64,000 bases of DNA from CAMREV01 sp051656125 (GTDB taxonomy: Bacteria > Bacillota_I > Bacilli_A > Mycoplasmatales > Mycoplasmoidaceae), in assembly GCA_051656125.1 (NCBI GenBank), contig JBOGBH010000012.1, positions 1 through 64,000 on the forward strand. The letters run 5' to 3'. Shown piece by piece: positions 19,112 to 30,479 of this stretch. Position 1 is the stretch's first letter; every line of letters begins with the position of its first letter. The notes under the pieces are model-generated. The model saw only the letters and a program-made list of their open reading frames with translations. It did no database searches and was not told the origin of the DNA. The position numbers and the translations under genes are program-made.

Positions 19112-21239
19112 GTTTTTTTATGAATTTTCAATTTGGATTTCCATCATTATCTGCAGGTATTTTTATTTCTTCATTTAAAAGAGTACGTTTATTCAAGGTT
19201 TTTCCATGTGAATACTTTGGTTTAAATACTAAGCTACATATTTTTGCAATAAAAACACCAACACTTACATCAAAACTAAAAATAGGTTTCAAAACAAATA
19301 CACTTGCCGTTGCACAAAAATCTATATCTTGAAAATATGTCATACCAGCTCCTCCATCTCCTTGGGAAACAACAGTTAATTTATTCCTTGAAAAAATTTT
19401 ATTTGGTTCATTTACATAACCGCCAATACCGTTATTATCCTTTTTAGCATTTACACAAGGTGTTTTGCTGTCATTTATTTTTTTATTTATTTTGTCCTTG
19501 CCTTTATCTTCATAAGAAAACAATTCACTTATTTTAAAAGTTTTTCAAGAATTAATACATAAATCAATTTCTAATACAAAAGGGTTGATATTTGAGATAT
19601 AATTATTTCTAACTGAACTTAATAAATTATAATCTCATTTGCTTTTAAAAAAATCAATTTTTGCTTTATGAAAGTCTGATATATTTATTTTGATATATTC
19701 AAATATTGGCTCAACTAATCAATCATCTTTATAATCTACCAATCGAAAAATTTTGATATTTTCATTAAAAAAAGAATTAGTCTTTTCCTCATTATTTTTA
19801 TTAACTCTGCCCACTCTCATTTTATAAGTAAATCCATCATCAGAAAAATCAGATTTTATTATTTTATGTTTTCCTTTTATTTTATTTCATGCTTTAAATA
19901 CTAAAATACAAGTATCAATCGATGCGTTTGGAAAAAACAAATCTTTTGGAAGCCTTACAGTTTGAATTAACTGATGATTTTCAAGTATTTCTTTCCTTAA
20001 TTCATTTCACTTTCTTCCTAGAGCGCAAGAAATAGGTAAAATAGATGCAAGCATACCATCTTTTTTCATGTTATTTAATGTTTCTAGTACAAATTTTAAT
20101 TCAGGAACATCTTGTGAAAATGGAGGGTTCATTAAAACTTTGTTATATTCATTTTTTAAATGAGGTAATTTTTTGAAGCAATCATCCATATATATTTGAC
20201 TAGCTCCATCTCCATGTAACATCATATTTATTCCAGCAAGAGTTGCATTAAATCCATCACACTCTATACCAATAAGTTGATTTTCTTTTATGTTATTCTT
20301 TTCATTCTCATCAATAGTCTCTTCTAACATATTTGCCATAGAATTAGTTAAAAATGTTCCACTTCCACATGTTGGGTCTAAAACAATATCATATTTGCTT
20401 ATATTAATTAATTTATACATAAATTGAGCAATATGATCAGGAGTAAAAACTTCACCTTTTTCATTAGCGTTTGCTGAATTTCATTTTCTAAAAATTTTTA
20501 AAAATAGATTCATTGTATCGTGACCTAATTTGTTAGAAACATTTATAAAATTAAAAACTGTTGATATCTCTGAAATTATTGGAAAAATATATTCAAATTT
20601 AGAATAAATTAATGAGCTATCACTTAAAATATTTTTTAAAAATTCTTTTTTTTGTTTTCTTGTAATGGGAGTGTCACTTATTACTTCAGATATTCCTTGT
20701 CTAATTAAAGATAGTATTCCTTTTGTACTATTATTTAATATATTTTTTTCAAATTTTAAACAAAGCATAACCGCACCAATAAATGGCACATTAATTTGTT
20801 TGTTTATTTTTGAATTACGGAACATAATTGATAATTTTTTTGCAGATTTTTCAACAATTTCTTGATTAGTATTTTTTTTTGGAAAATACTTATCTAAATA
20901 ATATTGGTAATTTTGCAAATTTACCTCATCTATTTGCTTTTTATCATTAATTCAGCATTCAAATTTATCAAAAGAATACTTAAATCCAATTTTGTTTTTA
21001 TTTTTTTCTAATAGTAAATAATCTTCAAGCTGACCAGAAAATTTTTTTCCTTGTGCTTTTGCATCCAATATAAAGGTTACTCCATCAGCAAAAAAATAGC
21101 CATCAGGCTTTAATGCCTTAGGCTCATTTTTTGGCCTCTTATAAATGAATAGAGTTCCATCTGTTTTATTTGGCAGACCTAAAATTGATTCAAAAATTTT
21201 TACATTAGTGTATTCATTTTGCATAAAAATTCCATCCAT
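19098..21239 (-). CDS. Single-chain type IIG-like restriction-modification enzyme
   Basis: A 713-residue chain, read codon by codon across 19524-20006 and the other joins: only TGA, no true stop. The N-terminus carries a nuclease-like L-K-P-D-G-Y-F-F (43-50) and I-L-D-A-K-A (57-62). A helical spacer follows. The gamma-class N6-adenine methyltransferase has motif I L-D-P-T-C-G-S-G-T-F (about 287-296) and motif IV M-N-P-P-F (370-374), preceded by G-E-V-F-T-P, as in HsdM. The C-terminal third has a target-recognition style W-K-T-F-K-I-S-E-L-F with a G-x-G-G-Y segment. Nuclease-MTase-TRD in one protein is the type IIG / BcgI-like arrangement. An HsdM-S fusion of a type I system is the alternative, but no hsdR was seen. 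Confidence 0.8.
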
Positions 21240-21384
21240 AACTAAAAAATATTCATTTTTTTTATTATATCATTTAAGTTAATAAAGTTGTTTTTTAAAT
21301 ATTTTTTGTTTTTAAAAAGTATATAAATAAAAAATTTAATATTGTTAAAAAAATGACTATATTAGAAAAAATAGATTTATCATT

Positions 21385-21987
21385 CTACTTTTTTAATTTA
21401 TTTTTAATAATATTTAAAACTTTTTTATTTTTTCTTGAATATTCTAAAGTATTTATATGTTGAACAAATCCATCATATTCTGATGAATATATTGAATTGA
21501 ATTTAAAACCTGTTTCTTTTTCTAAAGCTTCTTTTTTATCAATAAACAAAGCATATTTATTTTCTATCGATTTTAACATTGATGGATCACTATTTTTATT
21601 AGCTTTATTCCTATAATTATTAAATTCTCATATATATTCATTAATTCTAGTTTGAAAGGCAATTAAATCTTTCAAGTGTTTACGCTCTTCTTTTGTGTCT
21701 TCTTTTGCTAAATTCATTAATTTCTTTTTGTTAATAGATATTCTACAATGTTTGATAAAACCATAACCATTAAAAGGTGTTATTTTATATTTATTCTTTA
21801 AACCTGTTTCTTCTTCTAATGTTTTAATTCTTTCTAACAGTTTGTTAAACTTTTCTTCTTTCTCTTCTTTTCTTTTAGTAAAGTTATGACTACTTCTATT
21901 TATTCTATAAACATTATCATTATAAAGTCAAATATAATCATTAATTTCATCATAAAAATCAATAATTTTTTTATCATCTTTTTTCAT
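21385..21987 (-). CDS. Unknown protein with internal duplication
   Basis: A 200-residue, highly charged, mainly helical protein of unknown function. It consists of two copies of a roughly 100-residue unit. I-N-D-Y-I-W at 15-20 matches I-N-E-Y-I-W at 115-120; T-L-E-E-E-T-G-L-K at 56-64 matches A-L-E-K-E-T-G-F-K at 154-162; Y-G-F-I-K-H at 75-80 matches D-G-F-V-Q-H at 172-177. No membrane segment, signal or catalytic motif is seen. The ATG at 21987 has AAAGGAAA upstream. It lies between the single-chain R-M gene and another orphan, so an accessory defence role is possible but unproven. Confidence 0.7.
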
Positions 21988-22195
21988 AAAAGTTTCCTTT
22001 ATTTTCTATATTTTTAGTTCTCTTATTTATTTAAATGTCTTTTTTATTATAGCTTTTTTCTATTATATTTTTTTAAATAAATATTGGTTAAGCATTATTA
22101 ACTATCCATATATTTATTAATATTATGTTATTATTTAATTATTATATTTATAAATATATTACCAAATTTAATAAAAATATATTTTGGATTTTCTT

Positions 22196-22876
22196 ATGAA
22201 CAAAAATAAATTAATTCATGCTAATGAATATCTTATTGAAATGAAAAAAATTGATTTTTTAATGGATCATTCTGGTGAATTTCTATTTAATGCTAAAAAA
22301 AATGCCGATGAAACAATTCCTTATTTACAAATATCTGTTGCTTCTTTGTTTTTAAGGAAATCTATAGAAGTCTTAATTTTTTCTACATTGGTTATGGATA
22401 GGGAAAAATATAAATTAGAAAAAGAATCTTCATATTGAAATATAAAATATGTAATTAAGGCAATTGAAAAAATTAATCCTAATTGATTCCCTGTTCCTAT
22501 TACTATCGAAGATTTAACTATAAAAAGTGATGATTTGTCGTTTGGTGATTTAAAAGAAAAAGAAAATAATACAAAAATTTTTAAAGCTAAAATAAAATGA
22601 ATAAATAAAGAAGATAATGAAGACAAAGTTGATAAAAATATTTTAATAGAATATTATGACTATCTATCAGGATTCATACATTATGAGAATCATTTAAGCA
22701 AAGAAAGAAAGAATTGAAATGATAAAAGTTTTATTAATGATACGATTTCAAAACTATATAAAATAGAATATGATATTAAGAATTTGATAAAAATATTTAG
22801 TATCCAATTACCAAATGACGACACTATTTATATTTATGATACATTTTTTAATACATTTTATATATCAGATTATTAA
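22196..22876 (+). CDS. Unknown protein, possibly HEPN-like
   Basis: A 226-residue soluble, mainly helical protein. I start it at the ATG at 22196 with a weak GGAT upstream; a TTG at 22184 is in frame. It has S-L-F-L-R-K-S-I-E-V-L-I-F around residues 50-62, a Y-W-N-I-K-Y motif, P-N-W-F-P-V-P, and late L-S-G-F-I-H-Y-E-N-H. An early L-R-K-x-I-E helix with a later 'L-S-x-x-I-H' helix recalls HEPN-fold proteins, but I see no R-x4-6-H motif, so this is weak. It ends the R-M island and is followed by the eno terminator on the other strand. No function is claimed. Confidence 0.6.
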
Positions 22877-22990
22877 TATTATTTTTATATACAATTTTTA
22901 AATATTTAATTTATTACAAGTTAAAAAAATATTGAATTATTAATTAATTTAATTAAACCATAAGTAAAATTTTTCTATTTATTATAAATT

Positions 22991-23020
22991 AAAAAATATG
23001 ATTTTATAATCATATTTTTT
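22991..23020 (-). terminator. Terminator after eno
   Basis: A 13-bp perfect stem (22991-23003 with 23008-23020) around TTAT, with A6/T6 arms, 9 bp beyond the eno stop on the minus strand. Confidence 0.85.
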
Positions 23021-23028
23021 TTAAATAA

Positions 23029-24378
23029 TTATTTGCCTAAATTCGTAAAAGTTTTTTCGCCTTTATAAATAGCAGCATCACCTAATTCTCTTTCAATTTC
23101 AATTAATCTGTTATATTTTGCAATTCTTTCAGATCTTGACATTGAACCAGTTTTAATTTGCCCTGTACCTAATGCAACAGCTAAGTCAGCAATTGTAGTA
23201 TCTTCAGTTTCACCTGATCTATGAGATACAATTGCACTTCAGCCATTATTCTGAGCCATTTTAATTGCTTGAATAGTTTCAGTTAAAGTACCAATTTGGT
23301 TTAATTTAATTAAAACAGAGTTTGATGCTTTTTTCTCAATACCAACTTCTAATATTTTGGGGTTAGTACAATATAAGTCATCACCAACAATTTGAACATT
23401 TTTACCAATTTTTTTATTTAATTCAATGAATCCATCTCAGTCTTTTTCAGATAAAGCATCTTCAATAGAAATAATTGGGAATTTTTTAACTAATGCTTCT
23501 CAGTATTGAACCATTTTAGCAGATGTAAAAGTTCCTTTTTCTTTTGTTAAAATTTTTGCTTTGATTGCTTTTTCAAAGATATATGTTCTTGATTTAGAAT
23601 CATATAATTCAGAAACAGCTGGATCTAGTGCAATTGCAACACCTTTATTAGTTCCTGCAGTGTATCCTGCTTTTTTAATAGCTTCCATCATTAATGTTAA
23701 AGCTTGGTTTGCATCTTTTAATCTTGGAGCAAATCCACCTTCATCACCTTTATTAGTATCAAATTTTTTCTCAGCTAATATTTTTTGTAATGCATGGAAA
23801 CATTCAGAAGCTATTTGACAAGCTTGATTTAAAGTTTTAGCACCAACTGGCATAAACATAAATTCTTGGAAATCAATTGTGTTGTCTGCATGAGCTCCAC
23901 CATTAATTACATTTAACATTGGTACTGGCATAATGTATTGTGTTTGTGGTTCTTGTACAATATCTTCAGCAATATATTTGTATAATGGTTTTTTGCTAGC
24001 TTTTGCTGCAGCTTTAGCAACTGCTAAAGAAACAGCTAAAATTGCATTAGCACCTAATTTTGCTTTATTTTCAGTTCCATCTAGTTCAATCATGATTTCA
24101 TCAATCATTGATTGTCTTCTTGAATCTTTACCAATTAATGCTGGTGCAATAATATCATTAACATTGCTAACTGCTTTTAAAACACCTTTACCATTGTATC
24201 TATTTTTTTCGCCATCTCTTAATTCAACAGCTTCTCTTTCACCAGTTGATGCTCCTGATGGAACCATAGCTTTTGCTACAATCCCTTTACTTAAAAGAAC
24301 ATCACAAGCTACAGTTGGATATCCTCTTGAATCTAATACTTCATAAGCAGAGATATCTTTAATATGAAATTTACCCAT
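23029..24378 (-). CDS. eno: Enolase
   Basis: Enolase, 449 residues, interconverts 2-phosphoglycerate and phosphoenolpyruvate. S-G-A-S-T-G (Ser loop) lies near residue 41, followed by the A-N-A-I-L-A-V-S-L-A core. G-D-E-G-G-F-A-P and the metal-binding aspartates are visible, with the active-site lysine loop beyond the TGA-containing C-terminal third. The end K-T-F-T-N-L-G-K is followed by TAA. AGGAATA precedes the ATG at 24378. It lies 29 bp after gpmI on the same strand, completing tpiA-gpmI-eno, and a terminator follows. Confidence 0.97.
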
Positions 24379-24407
24379 TTTTTTATTCCTTTTTCTTTAA
24401 AAATTAT

Positions 24408-25922
24408 TTATTTATTCACCAATAATGAACCTGATGTCATTTCTATTGGTATGTCTAACATTATATATTGTAATATAGTACTTGAAATATTTGACAAATT
24501 TCCACTTTTTTTAAGCAAAATATTTTTATCTGTGCAAACAAATGGTACTAAATTAGTTGTGTGAGCAGTAATTACATTGCCTTTTTCATCTAACATTGAC
24601 TCAGCATTACCATGATCAGCAGTTAAGAACATTGTTCCGCCTAATTCATTTATTTTGTCTCAAATTCTTTTAACTTGTTCATCAATTCATTCAATAGCTA
24701 AAATTGTTTTTTCCATATTGCCAGTGTGTCCTAACATATCTGGATTTGCAAAGTTTAAAATGATTAAGTCATAATTTTGCATTACTTCTAATAATCTATT
24801 TGTAATTCCTTCAGCTGACATTTTATATGCTTCATCATATGTATTTACTTTAGGAGAATCAATTAGTATTTTATCTTCTCTTGGAAAATCAACTTCAACT
24901 CCGCCATCCATAAAGAATGTTACATGTGCATATTTTTCAGTTTCAGCAATTCTTAATTGAGATAAACCATTGTTTGCAATTACTTCTCCAATTGTGTTTT
25001 TGATTATTGTTGGAGGAAATAATACAAAATTTGGTTCAATTCCTTCATATTTCATCATTGTTGCAAAAAATAAATTTGTTTTTTTATTTTTGTTTTCATA
25101 ATCATAATAATTTGAACCAATTATTAAGTGAGAAAGCTCTCTTGCTCGATCTGGTCTAAAGTTAGCAAAGATGATTGAATCATTATTATCTATTTTTACT
25201 TTATCAATATTTGCGTTTATTGTAGGAGTAAAAAACTCATCATTAATATCTGCTTCATATTGTTCGTCAATGTATTTATTAATATCTGTAAAGGTTGTAT
25301 TAGTTTTACCAATTAAAACATCATAAGCTTTTTGAACTCGATCTCATCTTTTATCACGATCCATTGCATAGTATCTTCCTGCTATTGATCCAATGATTCC
25401 ATTAGTTTCTTTTAAAACAATGTTTAATTTCTCAATACTGCTTTTAACTGATCGGGGAGGAACATCCCTACCATCTGTAAATAAATGAACAATTGGTTGT
25501 AAGCCATTCATGCTAGCAATTCTCATTAAAGCAAAGATATGTTCTTCATGTGAGTGAACTCCACCTGGAGAAATTAATCCCATAATATGAAATTTTGAAT
25601 TATTATCTTTTGCATTTTTAATTGCTTTAATTAAGCCTTCATTATTTTTTAAGTTATCATCTTTAACATCTTTATTGATTAGTGAAAGACCAGTATAAAC
25701 TACTCTTCCAGCACCAATGTTTAAGTGTCCAACTTCAGAGTTACCAATTTGTCCTTCAGGAAGCCCAACAGCACTACCTGAAGCTTCTAATTCAGCATAT
25801 GGATACTCTCCGCTTAATAATTTATCTAAAGTTGGTTTGTTAGCAAGAGAGATAGCATTCATATTAGATTTTGGTGCTATTCCATAACCATCTAAGATTG
25901 CTAATAAAACAGGTTTTTTCAT
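24408..25922 (-). CDS. gpmI: 2,3-bisphosphoglycerate-independent phosphoglycerate mutase
   Basis: GpmI, 504 residues, a Mn-dependent alkaline-phosphatase-superfamily enzyme converting 3-PG to 2-PG. The N-terminal metal motif is L-D-G-Y-G. The catalytic serine is in I-G-N-S-E-V-G-H-L-N-I-G-A-G-R. The phosphotransferase insertion carries H-S-H-E-E-H, F-T-D-G-R-D and the C-terminal metal motif T-A-D-H-G-N-A-E. Three segments separated by TGA are one frame. The ATG overlaps the tpiA stop by one base (TAATG), indicating translational coupling. Confidence 0.97.
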
Positions 25923-26683
25923 TATGCAACCACTTTTAATAAGTTAACAAATAGTTTTGCATCTAATGATGCACCACCAACTAAAGCACCATCAATATTT
26001 TCTTGTGATAAATATTCTTTACCATTTTTTTCATTAACAGATCCACCATATAAAATGATTATTTTATTTGCAACTTCTTCGCCAAATAAGCATTTTATTT
26101 TAGTTCTTATTTCAAAACACATATCTTCTGCATCTTGTGAAGTTGCACTTTTACCAGTACCAATAGCTCAAATTGGTTCGTAAGCAATTACTAAGTTTTT
26201 GATTTCATTTTCTTCAATGCCAATTAAAGCCATTTCAAGTTGTTTTGTCACAACAGTATTTGCATTACCTGATTCTCGATCTTCTAGTGACTCACCAACG
26301 CAAAGAATTGGAACCATTTTTTCTTGCAATAATTTTGTAGTTTTTTTATTAACAATAGCATTAGTATCACCAAACATTTCTCTTCTTTCAGAGTGTCCAA
26401 TAATTGAATATTTAATCCCAATATCTTTTAATTGTGATCACGAATTTGCTCCAGTAAATGCTCCTTTTTCCTCAAAGTGAGCATCTTGTGCAGAAATAAT
26501 AATTTTATTATTATCTTTAAATGCCTCTTTAGTAAATTCTAAATATATTGATGATGGAGCAACCCCATAATCACAATTTAGATTTAAATTTTTTATTTCA
26601 TTTTGAAAATCTTTCACAAAGTCTAAAATTTCTTTTTTAGTTTTGTTCATTTTTCAATTTCCGATAATTAGTTTTCTTCTCAT
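25922..26683 (-). CDS. tpiA: Triosephosphate isomerase
   Basis: TIM, 253 residues, interconverts DHAP and glyceraldehyde-3-phosphate. I-G-N-W-K-M-N at the N-terminus includes the active-site Asn and Lys; the G-H-S-E-R-R histidine region, the catalytic-glutamate stretch A-Y-E-P-I-W and the phosphate loop Y-G-G-S-V-N are all present. AAAGGAAATTT precedes the ATG at 26683. First gene of tpiA-gpmI-eno, placed after the arc operon terminator. Confidence 0.97.
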
Positions 26684-26738
26684 AAATTTCCTTTTGAATT
26701 ACTTTATAATTTTACTACTTTTTTTATGCATAATAAAA

Positions 26739-26767
26739 AAAACTAAAAACAAATTGTTTTTAGTTTT
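26739..26767 (-). terminator. Terminator after the arc operon
   Basis: Stem AAAACTAAAAA (26739-26749) with TTTTTAGTTTT (26757-26767), followed on the minus strand by a T run. It lies 12 bp beyond the arcD stop and upstream of tpiA. Confidence 0.75.
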
Positions 26768-26778
26768 AATTTTTGAAA

Positions 26779-28446
26779 TTATATTTCTAAGTTTTCTTTT
26801 ATATTTATACTAACTTCTTTTTTGCTTGGGCCTTTTTTCTTAGCAATGTAGTCTTCCACAAATGTTGGAACAAACATGATCGCAAAGAATAATAATAAAA
26901 CAACAACAAGCATTATTCTACCTAGTAAGTCTTCAGGATTGTTTGCAATATTATAAGAAGGTACATATATTAACATTAGGTCAATTACTGGTGTTAGCAC
27001 TGTAAAGAATAAAGTAATTGACATTATAAGAACAGATGAGATTGCATATGGCATAAAGTTTTTGTATTCTTGAGTTTCTATTTTTTTAGTTTTTCGATTT
27101 CTAATCCCACCATAAATTGCAGCCACAATAAATGCGAATGCAAACACAGCAGTTCAATTAGCAACTATATCACAGAAACTATATAATGCTACCATTTTAG
27201 ATCCATATAAATCAGGATAATCTCCAGTGTTATCAAATCCTAATGCACCAATAATACTAAATAATATTATTATTGGAACACTTGCAATTAATGTATATGC
27301 AATACCAACTACTGGTTTATTAGCATTTAATTTATTAACATATTTGCTTGATAATGGTAATTCATTTTCTTGAATTAAATCTTCTGTGAATCTTGGAGCT
27401 CATAATGAGAATCCATTGATGATTCCTAGAATACCAATTGCAATTAATATATTAACAATTCCAAATAATCAATCAAGATTTTCTGAAACTAATCATTCAC
27501 CAAAACCAAAGAAACTTCCACTACCATTTAATGACATTGAAATAGCAATTGCTAAATAAATACCAGTAACAATGATTAAACCAAATAAAATAGCTTTTGG
27601 AGTTTTTTTAGGTTCTTTCATTTCAGTTTGTAATCCAGCAGTTACATAGAATCCATCATATGCAAAGAAGATTCCTGAAACAGCTAAGAACATTCCAAAA
27701 CCAGGACTAAATGTTGAGAATCTTGTAGGGTCGTAATTTCCTTCTGGAGTTGGAGCAGGTTCAATTCCTCCAGTTCCTTCCATTGCGATGAATGCATAAC
27801 CAATAAAGGCAGCAATTAGTAATGGTATAAATTTAACAAAGCTTATTGCTAAGTTTTGGATATTGCCTATTTTAGAAGATAATCCAGCTGAAAAAATAAA
27901 GTATATACTTATTACTAAAGAGATTGCACTTCATATAAGTCAATCAACTTCAGTTCCAAACGAGTAAGGAACAAGATCAACAACACCAGCTGCATCAACT
28001 GTTGTATGTGTTCATACTCCTATTCCATCTTGTAATTGCATTATTACATACATGGGCATAAAGAAGTATGTAAGAGGTAAGTAGATATAAAACATAAAGT
28101 TTTTTGAAGCTTTATACATTATTCTACTATTGAATGTTTTACATCATCCAATTAATGATAAGTTATCATTTCTAGCACTTGCGATTTCAATTAAACTAAG
28201 TGCCATAGCTATAACTGCAAATGCAGCAACTAATCAACTTAAAATAGCAAGTGGTAAACTTCCTTGGGCATGGCCAAGGACAGAAGCAGATCTTAAGAAG
28301 ATTCCAGCACCTACTGATGAACCAACGACAACTAACATTGCTGAGAAGAATGATATTTTTTTAGAAGTTGAAGCTTCAGAAATAGATTGAACTTTTGGTT
28401 CGCTACTAGAATCTAACTTATTAGATTTGTTTTTCGCTTTTTTCAT
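26779..28446 (-). CDS. arcD: Arginine/ornithine antiporter, APC family
   Basis: A 555-residue polytopic membrane protein with about twelve hydrophobic segments. The amino acid-polyamine-organocation signature V-V-G-S-S-V-G-A-G-I-F near residue 42 marks the unwound substrate helix. W-A-P-R-F and the I-F-F-A-Y-D-G-F-Y segment fit the YjeM/ArcD-like branch. The first 30 residues are a Lys/Ser-rich cytoplasmic tail. Three TGA-separated segments are in one frame. It is the last gene of arcA-arcB-arcC-arcD, so exchange of external arginine for ornithine is the likely job. A hairpin sits in the 49-bp gap after arcC, perhaps adjusting its expression. Confidence 0.87.
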
Positions 28447-28472
28447 TTTTTTTCCTTTCCTTTTGAGTATAT

Positions 28473-28492
28473 CATATTAATAAATTAATATG
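28473..28492 (-). repeat. Hairpin between arcC and arcD
   Basis: CATATTAA and TTAATATG form a perfect 8-bp stem with a 4-nt loop, in the only sizeable gap of the arc operon. No T tract follows on the minus strand, so it is more likely an mRNA processing or stability element than a terminator. Confidence 0.4.
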
Positions 28493-28495
28493 AGG

Positions 28496-29428
28496 TTATA
28501 AGTCAGTTATTTGTGTTCCTGATTCACCATTTAATGCTTCTTCCATTTTGTCTAAAGAAGCAATAATAGCTTTTCTGTTACTATGCCCTTTTACAAATTT
28601 TATTGCAGCTTCAACTTTTGGAAGCATACTTCCAGGAGCAAACTGATTTTCTGAGCAATATTTTTCTAATTGTGCAACATTAACTTTTGTTAAAATTTCT
28701 TGATTAGGCTTATTAAAGTTAATACAAATATTATCAACAGCAGTTAAAACAACAAATATGTCTGCATTAATTTTATTAGCAATTTCACAAAGAGCGAAAT
28801 CTTTATCAATAACACCATCAACCCCAACAAACATGTCATCTTTAAAGATAGTAGGGATTCCTCCGCCACCACCAAAGATAACAACAGAATTTAAGTCAAC
28901 AACTTTTTTAATTGTCTCTATTCCAATAAAATCAACTGGCTTAGGGCTAGCTACAACTTTTCTAAAGCCTCTTCCAGAGTCTTCAACAATTGTACTGTTA
29001 GGATTATTTTTCTCTGCTTCTTCTTTTGTTTCATAAAAAGGTCCAACAGGTTTTGTAGGATTTTTAAATCCAACATCATTTGCGTCAACAATTGTTTGAG
29101 TTAAGAAGTAAAGTACATCCTTATTGATATTTGCTTTTTTTAATTCATTTGTAATCGCAGTAATCATATGGTATCCAATATATCCTTGACTCATTCCTCC
29201 CGCTTCTGCAAAAGGAACTAAAACATTATTTGGATTATTTTTTCTTGCATCAACAAATGAATTAAAGATCATTCCTACTTGTGGACCATTACCATGACCA
29301 ACAATTACTTTGTGATTATTTTTAATTAAAGAAACAATTTTTTTAGCAGGAATTTCAACTAATTTTTTTTGTTCTTCTGGATTATTGCCAAGAGCATTAC
29401 CACCAAGAGCTACTACTATTTTTGACAT
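28496..29428 (-). CDS. arcC: Carbamate kinase
   Basis: ArcC, 310 residues, makes ATP from carbamoyl phosphate and ADP, the energy-yielding step of arginine degradation. The start V-V-A-L-G-G-N-A-L-G is the family hallmark. G-H-G-N-G-P-Q-V-G, A-E-A-G-G-M-S-Q-G-Y-I-G, I-F-G-G-G-G-G-I-P and the F-A-P-G-S-M-L-P-K-V-E-A nucleotide region are present. I choose M-S-K-I-V-V-A as the start, 2 bp after the arcB stop; an in-frame TTG would add four residues. Confidence 0.96.
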   Translation of the reverse strand: MSKIVVALGGNALGNNPEEQKKLVEIPAKKIVSLIKNNHKVIVGHGNGPQVGMIFNSFVDARKNNPNNVLVPFAEAGGMSQGYIGYHMITAITNELKKANINKDVLYFLTQTIVDANDVGFKNPTKPVGPFYETKEEAEKNNPNSTIVEDSGRGFRKVVASPKPVDFIGIETIKKVVDLNSVVIFGGGGGIPTIFKDDMFVGVDGVIDKDFALCEIANKINADIFVVLTAVDNICINFNKPNQEILTKVNVAQLEKYCSENQFAPGSMLPKVEAAIKFVKGHSNRKAIIASLDKMEEALNGESGTQITDL

Positions 29429-29429
29429 A

Positions 29430-30458
29430 TTAATATCCAATTGTGCTTAAAATAATAGCTTTAATTGAATGCATTCTATTTTCTGCTTGATCAAAAGCAT
29501 GATTTTGTTTTGATTGGAATACTTGATCAGTAACTTCCATTGCACCATCTTTTACTTGAGGAAATTTTTTACCAAATTTATCAGCTATTTCTCTTGAAAA
29601 TTCAGTATGTTTATCATGGAAAGCAGGTAAACAATGTAAGAATATTGCTTCTTTGTTTGCAGCTTTCATCATTTTTTCACATACTTGGTAATCTTTTAAA
29701 TCATCAATTCTTTTTTCAAATAAAGAAAAATCTTCACCTAAAGAAACTCATACATCAGTATAAATTACATCTGCATCTTTTGCAGCTTTAATTTTATCAT
29801 CTGAAAATGATAAAGATCCGCCATTAATTTTAAAAAGTTCTTCACATTTTTTAATGTAATTTTTATCAACTTCTTTTGCATATGATGCTGGACCGCATAA
29901 TGTTATATGCATACCCATAAAAGCAGCACCAATCATACATGAAATTCCCATGTTGTTTTTAATGTCTCCAATAAAAACCATTTTTCTATTTTTTAAATCG
30001 CCAAATTTTTCTTTCATTGTCATAAAGTCAGCAATTATTTGCGTTGGATGTTCAGCATCTGTTAATCCGTTTCAAACTGGAACACCTGAGTATTTAACTA
30101 ATGCGTCAACATCTGATTGAGCAAATCCTCTAAATTCTATTCCATCATAGAATCTACCTAATACTTTTGCAGTATCTTCAATTGATTCTTTTTTTCCAAA
30201 GTTAGAACCTTGTGGACCTATATAAGTAACACCAGCTCCTAAATCAGATGCAGCAACCTCAAATGAACATCTTGTTCTTGTAGAGTCTTTTTGGAATAAT
30301 ATTGCAATATTTTTTCCAACTAATGGTCTGTTATTAACATGTAGTCCTTGTTGTTTGCTTTTCTTTAAATCGATACTTAAATCAATTAAGTAATTAACTT
30401 CTTTTGTTGTGAAGTTTAGCATTGTATCCAAACTTCTACCTTTTAAATTTAATGGCAT
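29430..30458 (-). CDS. arcB: Ornithine carbamoyltransferase, catabolic
   Basis: ArcB, 342 residues, splits citrulline phosphorolytically into ornithine and carbamoyl phosphate. Substrate motifs are intact: K-D-S-T-R-T-R (carbamoyl phosphate), E-H-P-T-Q, and H-C-L-P-A-F-H-D (ornithine/citrulline). Segments separated by TGA are one frame. It starts about 20 bp after arcA ends, with AGGAGAAAAAAT before the ATG at 30458. Catabolic direction is inferred from the operon. Confidence 0.96.
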
Positions 30459-30479
30459 ATTTTTTCTCCTATTTTTTAC

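Noticed and set aside
19098..21239. Type I HsdM gene
   Set aside because: Motif I and IV look HsdM-like, but no hsdR or hsdS is present, and the chain carries its own nuclease-like and TRD-like ends.
14744..22876. Prophage or integrative element
   Set aside because: No integrase, capsid, replication or transposase gene, no terminal repeats, and rpsO lies inside the region.
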